From: Kribbella kalugense
GTDB lineage: Bacteria > Actinomycetota > Actinomycetes > Propionibacteriales > Kribbellaceae
Direction: 5' to 3'
DNA length: 64,000 nt
NCBI RefSeq assembly: GCF_004365875.1
Contig: NZ_SODF01000002.1
Location: forward strand, 496,001-560,000
The notes under the pieces were generated by a model. The model saw only the letters and a program-made list of their open reading frames with translations, was not told where the DNA came from and searched no databases. The number at the start of each line of letters is the position of its first letter. Position 1 is the first letter of the stretch. Shown piece by piece: positions 59,589-64,000 of the stretch. The translations under genes were made by a program, and so were the position numbers.

Positions 59589-62018
59589 GTGAAGACGACT
59601 GACCTCACCACCGACGGCGGCGCCGTCTGGACCGTCCGCGCCGTCGATGGGCCGGCACCCGACGGGCTGATCGGCCGGCCGGTGGCCGCGACCGTGCCGG
59701 GCGAGGTGCACACGGACCTGCTCGCGGCGGGCGAGATCCCGGATCCGTTCGACGGCGACAACGAGTCGAAGCTGCACTGGATCGGCCGGACTCGCTGGAG
59801 CTACCAGACCACGTTCAGCTGGGTTGCGGACGGCAATGACCGGCAGGAGCTGGTGGCCGAGGGTCTCGACACGGTCGCGACGGTGACGCTGAACGGGCGG
59901 GAGATCGGGCGGACGGCGAACCAGCATCGCTCGTACCGGTTCGACGTCACCGGCGTACTAGTTGCTGGGGACAACGAGCTGGTGGTCGAGTTCGAGGGGC
60001 CGGTGGCGGCGGCCGAGGCGGTGCGGGCGAAGGTCGGTAGCTGGCCGCACACCAACCTGCACCCGTACAACGAGCTACGGAAGATGGCGTCGAACTTCGG
60101 CTGGGACTGGGGACCGGACGTCGCGACGGCCGGCATCTGGCAGCCGATACGGATCGAGTCGTGGTCCGGCGTCCGCATCGACTCGGTCCGCCCGCTGGCG
60201 AGCGCCGACGGCGTGCTGAACACCTTCGTCTCGCTGGTCTGGTCCGACACCGCCTCGGAGTACGCCACCGTCACTGTGGAGGTCGGCGGTACGACGCAGT
60301 CCGCGAGTGTGAAGCCCGGGTGGGACACCGTTGCCATTAGCAACACAGTCCCGGAGGTGGACCTCTGGTGGCCGCGCGGGCACGGCGAGCAGCCCTTGTA
60401 CGACGTGGTTGTGACGCTGACCGACGAGACGTGGACCGGGCGGGTCGGCTTCCGGGACATCAGTGTGAACGTTGCCCCGGACAACGACGGTACGCCGTTC
60501 CTGCTGTCCGTGAATGGCAAGCCGATCTACGTACGTGGCGCGAACTGGATCCCTGACGACGCGTTCGTGACCCGACTGAATGCCGAGACGTACCGGACCA
60601 GCATCCAGGACGCGGTCGACGCCGGCATGAATCTGCTCCGGGTCTGGGGCGGCGGGATCTACGAGAGCGACGACTTCTACAACGTCTGCGACGAGCTCGG
60701 AATCCTTGTCTGGCAGGACTTCCTGTTCGCCTGCGCGGCGTACTCGGAGGACGAGCCGCTGTGGAGTGAGGTCGAGGCCGAGGCGCGAGAGGCCGTTACA
60801 CGGCTGAGTAAACACGCCAGCCTCGCAGTGTGGAACGGCAACAACGAGAACATCTGGGGGTACGTCGAGTGGAGCTGGCGGGTCCCGCTGGCCGGCCGGC
60901 CGTGGGGCGCGGGCTACTACCTCGACCTGCTGCCGAAGATCGTCGCCGAGCTCGACCCGCGGACGCCGTACTCCGCCGGTAGCCCGTACTCGTTCGACCA
61001 GTTCATCCACCCGAACGACGAGCGGCACGGGACCATGCACATCTGGGACGTCTGGAACCAGGTGGACTACTCGACGTACCGGAAGTACAAGCCTCGGTTC
61101 GTGTCCGAGTTCGGGTTCCAGGGACCGCCGGCCTGGTCGACGCTCACGTCGGTCGTGCATGACTCGCCGCTCGACCCATACGGCGAGCAGATGCTCGTGC
61201 ACCAGAAGGCGCACGAAGGCAACCTCAAACTCGAGCGTGGTCTTGGCGAGCACTTGCCGGTCTGGAAGAACATCGATGACTGGCACTGGACGACGCAGCT
61301 GAACCAGGCGCGTGCCGTTGCCTACGGCATCGAGCACTTCCGTTCGCTCTTCCCTTTGAACACAGGTGCTGTGGTCTGGCAGCTGAACGACAACTGGCCG
61401 GTGGTGTCGTGGGCCGCGGTCGACGGGCACGGGATCCGGAAACCACTGTGGTTCGCCCTCAAGCGGGTGTACGCCGAACGTCTGCTGACCGTGCAGCCGC
61501 GGGAGGACGACCTGGTCGTTGCCGCGCACAACGACACGGACGAGACCTGGACGACCGAGGTGACGGTGACCCGACGGTCGACCGGCCGCGATGGTGAGGT
61601 CCTCGCCCGGGAGACGTTCACACTCGAGGTGCCGGCGCGGTCGGCGGTGACCAGCGGTCTGCCCGAGTCGGTCGCCGTCGCGTCGAAGCCGGCCTCGGAG
61701 TACGTCGAGGTACGGGGCGCCGACGGGGTTTCCGCCTTCTGGTACTTCGTCGAGGACACGTCATTGCAGCTGGACGGGGACGCCTTCAGCACCGAGGTCG
61801 CCGCGACTGCGGACGGATATGACGTGATCGTCACGGCGACCGCGCTCGCCAAGGACCTGGCTCTCTTCCCGGACCGGTTGGACGCGGCGGCGCGGGTGGA
61901 CTCGTGCCTGGTCACGCTGTCCGCGGGCGAGAGCCACACCTTCCACGTCACGGGCGCGGGAGCTCCGGAGCAGGTCGGCGTACCGGTGCTGCGTTCGGCG
62001 AACGATCTGCTGAACTGA
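59589..62018 (+). CDS. beta-mannosidase, glycoside hydrolase family 2
   Basis: 809 aa from the GTG at 59589 (GGGAG 7 nt upstream). GH2 architecture: N-terminal jelly roll (WSYQTTFSW, NQHRSYRFDVTG), immunoglobulin-like domain (DLWWPRGHGEQPLYDVVVTL), TIM barrel and C-terminal sandwich. Catalytic residues are Glu420 in WNGNNENIWG (acid/base) and Glu507 in FVSEFGFQG (nucleophile). The pattern is that of beta-mannosidases rather than beta-galactosidases. No signal peptide, so it hydrolyses mannosides taken up into the cytoplasm. Confidence 0.93.
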   Translation: MKTTDLTTDGGAVWTVRAVDGPAPDGLIGRPVAATVPGEVHTDLLAAGEIPDPFDGDNESKLHWIGRTRWSYQTTFSWVADGNDRQELVAEGLDTVATVTLNGREIGRTANQHRSYRFDVTGVLVAGDNELVVEFEGPVAAAEAVRAKVGSWPHTNLHPYNELRKMASNFGWDWGPDVATAGIWQPIRIESWSGVRIDSVRPLASADGVLNTFVSLVWSDTASEYATVTVEVGGTTQSASVKPGWDTVAISNTVPEVDLWWPRGHGEQPLYDVVVTLTDETWTGRVGFRDISVNVAPDNDGTPFLLSVNGKPIYVRGANWIPDDAFVTRLNAETYRTSIQDAVDAGMNLLRVWGGGIYESDDFYNVCDELGILVWQDFLFACAAYSEDEPLWSEVEAEAREAVTRLSKHASLAVWNGNNENIWGYVEWSWRVPLAGRPWGAGYYLDLLPKIVAELDPRTPYSAGSPYSFDQFIHPNDERHGTMHIWDVWNQVDYSTYRKYKPRFVSEFGFQGPPAWSTLTSVVHDSPLDPYGEQMLVHQKAHEGNLKLERGLGEHLPVWKNIDDWHWTTQLNQARAVAYGIEHFRSLFPLNTGAVVWQLNDNWPVVSWAAVDGHGIRKPLWFALKRVYAERLLTVQPREDDLVVAAHNDTDETWTTEVTVTRRSTGRDGEVLARETFTLEVPARSAVTSGLPESVAVASKPASEYVEVRGADGVSAFWYFVEDTSLQLDGDAFSTEVAATADGYDVIVTATALAKDLALFPDRLDAAARVDSCLVTLSAGESHTFHVTGAGAPEQVGVPVLRSANDLLN

Positions 62019-62044
62019 TTTACGTCGAGACCTTGACTAAAGGC

Positions 62045-62089
62045 GGGGCGGGACCACTACTTAAGGGTGAAACCCCTTGGTCCCGCCCC
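62045..62089. terminator. 12-bp hairpin between beta-mannosidase and 3D-domain genes
   Basis: GGGGCGGGACCA (62045-62056) pairs perfectly with TGGTCCCGCCCC (62078-62089); the 21-nt loop itself contains AAGGG/CCCTT. It lies 26 nt past the mannosidase stop and only about 20 nt before the ATG at 62110, so it may serve both as terminator and as leader structure of the next gene. Confidence 0.6.
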
Positions 62090-62109
62090 ACCTTGGAGGT
62101 CTTGCCGCC

Positions 62110-62850
62110 ATGCGCCGAGCTCTTGCCGTTGCCCTGCTCAGTCTGACTGCTTTGTTGGTGGCACCAACCACCGCGTCGGCCGCCTTGCCGGTCTGTCAGC
62201 ACTTCTACACCGGTCCGATCCCCGACCGGCCGGTCTCCGGCGGTCACGGCAACGGGACGACCGCACCGCCGTACGACGTCAGCGGCCGGCTGCCCGCGCC
62301 AGGCGGGATCGACGGTGGTCTCGGTGCGGACGGGAAGGTGACGTTCACGTTCAACCGGGTGCCTGGTGCGGCGGCGTACCGGGCGTTCCGGAACGGTCAG
62401 GCGTTGCAATGGATCAGTGACTGGGGTCAGCCGACGTTGCAGGTCACGGACGCCAGCCCCTGCGACGGCGCGCACTATCAGGTCTACGCGATGTCGACTG
62501 AGGACACTTCGGCGTCGTCGATCGGCCAGATCAGTACGTCGTACCGCTTGAACTCGTCCAACCGGTTGGCGGCGTACACGATGCCGATCGGGACCACGCT
62601 GAACTACCGCGTCTCGGCGTACAACGACGTCGCCCAGACCGCGCTGGGCTACAACGCCGGCACCGGCATCTGCGCCGTGGACGCCCGCATCATCCCGTGG
62701 GGCACCCGCCTCTACGTCCCCGGCTACGGCCACTGCTACGCCGCCGACATCGGCAGCTGGATCAAAGACGACATCGTCGACGTCTGGTTCCCGCCCGGCC
62801 CAGACGCCGACAACTGGGGCATCCAAAGGCTGACCCTGACCGTGGAGTGA
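62110..62850 (+). CDS. secreted 3D-domain protein (double-psi beta-barrel, MltA/Rpf-like C-terminal)
   Basis: 246 aa from the ATG at 62110 (GGAGG 10 nt upstream). Signal peptide MRRALAVALLSLTALLVAP ending near ASA. The middle region (about 35-160) looks like a fibronectin-type fold (KVTFTFNRVPGAAAYRAFRNG). The C-terminal 3D domain (about 175-246) has ICAVDARIIPWGTRLYVPGYGHCYAADIGSWIKDD-type conserved Asp residues and WGIQRLTLTVE. Such domains occur in cell-wall lytic enzymes; activity is likely on peptidoglycan or another glycan. Confidence 0.85.
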   Translation: MRRALAVALLSLTALLVAPTTASAALPVCQHFYTGPIPDRPVSGGHGNGTTAPPYDVSGRLPAPGGIDGGLGADGKVTFTFNRVPGAAAYRAFRNGQALQWISDWGQPTLQVTDASPCDGAHYQVYAMSTEDTSASSIGQISTSYRLNSSNRLAAYTMPIGTTLNYRVSAYNDVAQTALGYNAGTGICAVDARIIPWGTRLYVPGYGHCYAADIGSWIKDDIVDVWFPPGPDADNWGIQRLTLTVE

Positions 62851-62854
62851 CCGG

Positions 62855-63139
62855 ATGCGCTTCGCCGTACCGCTGACCGAGTCGGCCGAGTTACGACCGC
62901 TCGAACCGTGGCAGGCACCCGAGTTCCTCGCCCACGTGGACAAGGCCCGCGACGCGCTCGCGCCGAACCGGGTGGAGTGGCGGTGTGCTGCGGACAACGG
63001 GCGGAGTGGTGCGACGGCTGGGCGGCTTGGGATGGTGCTTGAGGGGACGTTGCGGCAGGCGTTCGTTCATCACGGGGTGCACGACGTGCAGGTGTGGGCG
63101 ATGACTCGGGCTGACTGGGAGAGGCGACCCTGGGGGTAG
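62855..63139 (+). CDS. internally deleted GNAT acetyltransferase remnant
   Basis: 94 aa. Residues 1-37 (FAVPLTESAELRPLEPWQ, FLAHVDKARDALAP) match the start of RimJ/RimL-type GNAT N-acetyltransferases, and residues 38-94 (NRVEWRCAADNGRS, RLGMVLEGTLRQAF, VQVWAMTRADWE) match the end. The central part, normally 70-80 residues with the acetyl-CoA binding R/Q-x2-G-x-G/A loop, is absent, with the frame kept. It is probably non-functional. It starts 4 nt after the 3D-domain gene stop. Confidence 0.7.
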   Translation: MRFAVPLTESAELRPLEPWQAPEFLAHVDKARDALAPNRVEWRCAADNGRSGATAGRLGMVLEGTLRQAFVHHGVHDVQVWAMTRADWERRPWG

Positions 63140-63154
63140 GCATACTGGCGGATT

Positions 63155-64000
63155 GTGGTGGCTTACTGGGGGAAGCGCGTTGCGGTCGGGTTGTTGGTGC
63201 TGGTGACGGTTGTTGGGTGTGGTGATACCAAGCCGACGGCGGGTGTGGTCAGTGGTACGCCGCAGACTCGTGCGCCTGGTGGTCCGATTCGGACGGTTCG
63301 GCCGACCTTGGCGCCGGTGCGGGCCAGGCCGGGTGCGTCTGCCAACGTGAAGCTGATGCCGGTGCTGGATCACGGGCCGCGGGACAGGAAGCAGGTCGCG
63401 TTGACGTTCGACGCGGATCTGACCGCGTTGATGCGCAGGCGGCTGGTGTCCGGGAAGGTCAGGTCGTACTACAACAAACCCTTGATCGACGAGCTGCAAG
63501 CGATGCATGTCCCGGCGACCATGTTCCTGACGGGCATGTGGATGGAGCAGTATCCGGACGTCACCCGGCAGTTGGCCAAGGATCCGCTGTTCGAGCTCGG
63601 CACGCACACCCACGATCACCGCGGTTTCACCAAGCACTGCTACACGTTGGGCACAGTTCCCAAGCAGGACATGCTGGCAGATGTACGCCGGGCAATCGTC
63701 GAGCTGGATCAGTTCGATCCGCATGCGACGAGGTGGTTCCGGTTCCCCGGTGGTTGCTACGACGCGACTGCACTCCACGAGCTGGCGCCGGCCGGTGTGA
63801 CCGCGGTCGGACTGGACGTGCCGGGCGCGGATGGGTTCGCCAAGTCGCCGCAGCCGGTCATCAAGCAGGTGCTCGACCACGTGCAGAACGGGTCGATCGT
63901 CGTCCTGCACATGCACGGTGGCGACAATGCGCCGTACACCGCGCAGGCCGTCGGTCCGATCGTGCGGGAGCTTCGCGCTCGCGGCTACAAGCTGGTCACC
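63155..64000 (+). CDS. polysaccharide deacetylase (NodB-like) lipoprotein, 3' truncated
   Basis: 282 codons to the window edge without a stop, from a GTG at 63155 (or 63158). The signal ends in the lipobox VTVVGC, so the protein is a membrane-anchored lipoprotein. After a Pro/Arg-rich linker comes a NodB domain: motif 1 TFDADLT, motif 2 HTHDHRGF (metal His), motif 3 RFPGGCYD, and LHMHGG near the end. By family it removes acetyl groups from peptidoglycan or another N-acetylated glycan at the cell surface. Confidence 0.9.
   Translation, partial: MVAYWGKRVAVGLLVLVTVVGCGDTKPTAGVVSGTPQTRAPGGPIRTVRPTLAPVRARPGASANVKLMPVLDHGPRDRKQVALTFDADLTALMRRRLVSGKVRSYYNKPLIDELQAMHVPATMFLTGMWMEQYPDVTRQLAKDPLFELGTHTHDHRGFTKHCYTLGTVPKQDMLADVRRAIVELDQFDPHATRWFRFPGGCYDATALHELAPAGVTAVGLDVPGADGFAKSPQPVIKQVLDHVQNGSIVVLHMHGGDNAPYTAQAVGPIVRELRARGYKLVT

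Overview
The window is high-GC DNA (roughly 68-70% by eye) with dense coding on both strands, many GTG starts, ATGA/GTGA stop-start overlaps, lipoprotein and Sec signal peptides, SGNH and ricin-lectin secreted enzymes, a fused FO synthase (F420 pathway) and RamC/SapB-like lanthipeptide genes. This points to a filamentous actinomycete. The lanthipeptide locus, with a prolyl oligopeptidase between precursor and exporters, matches what I recall of the flavipeptin system of Kribbella flavida, so a Kribbella-like organism is my best inference. No rRNA, tRNA, CRISPR, integrase or transposase was seen.

Layout. 1-5.4 kb: tail of an atypical SDR, then secreted proteins on the minus strand (NlpC/P60 peptidase, exo/endonuclease-phosphatase, BNR/Asp-box propeller, ThuA-ricin protein). 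5.4-13.5 kb: small regulator-plus-enzyme modules (XRE/SDR, TetR/MFS, aldo-keto reductase, MarR/methyltransferase/glycosyltransferase), several with visible palindromic operators. 13.6-25.7 kb: two SDRs, a DUF222-HNH protein followed by a 17-nt tandem repeat, a large secreted beta-helix glycoside hydrolase, a MarR-MFS pair, a GH116-like glycosidase and a TetR-DUF2867 pair. 25.7-34.7 kb: FtsX-type permease, a TetR/CehA-McbA-like operon, FO synthase, a strongly structured non-coding stretch of about 490 bases, and an acidic hypothetical protein. 34.7-39.8 kb: acyl-CoA oxidase-like flavoprotein, divergent from a molybdate uptake operon (HTH-TOBE regulator, modA, modB, modC).

40.0-48.7 kb is the most interesting region. 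It is a compact class III lanthipeptide operon: LanKC synthetase, a 45-residue precursor with two Ser-x2-Ser/Thr-x3-Cys ring motifs and a His/Gly-rich stretch, a prolyl oligopeptidase expected to clip the leader after its only leader proline, and two ABC half-exporters. A convergent NarL/LuxR regulator whose receiver domain lacks the usual acidic pocket follows. Gene order and ring pattern resemble the SapB (ram) morphogen system, so a peptide acting in aerial development is a reasonable inference.

48.8-56.8 kb: DUF5946 protein, LysM-transglycosylase (Rpf-like), a membrane-protein/methyltransferase operon, TetR, a P-loop kinase-like protein and a molybdopterin oxidoreductase that could use the imported molybdate. 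55.7-62.0 kb: a sugar-catabolic locus (LacI repressor; isomerase/epimerase, Gfo/Idh dehydrogenase, SGNH esterase, GH2 beta-mannosidase) with two AACCGGTT sites that look like the LacI operators. 62.1-64 kb: secreted 3D-domain protein, an internally deleted GNAT acetyltransferase, and a lipoprotein polysaccharide deacetylase cut by the window edge.
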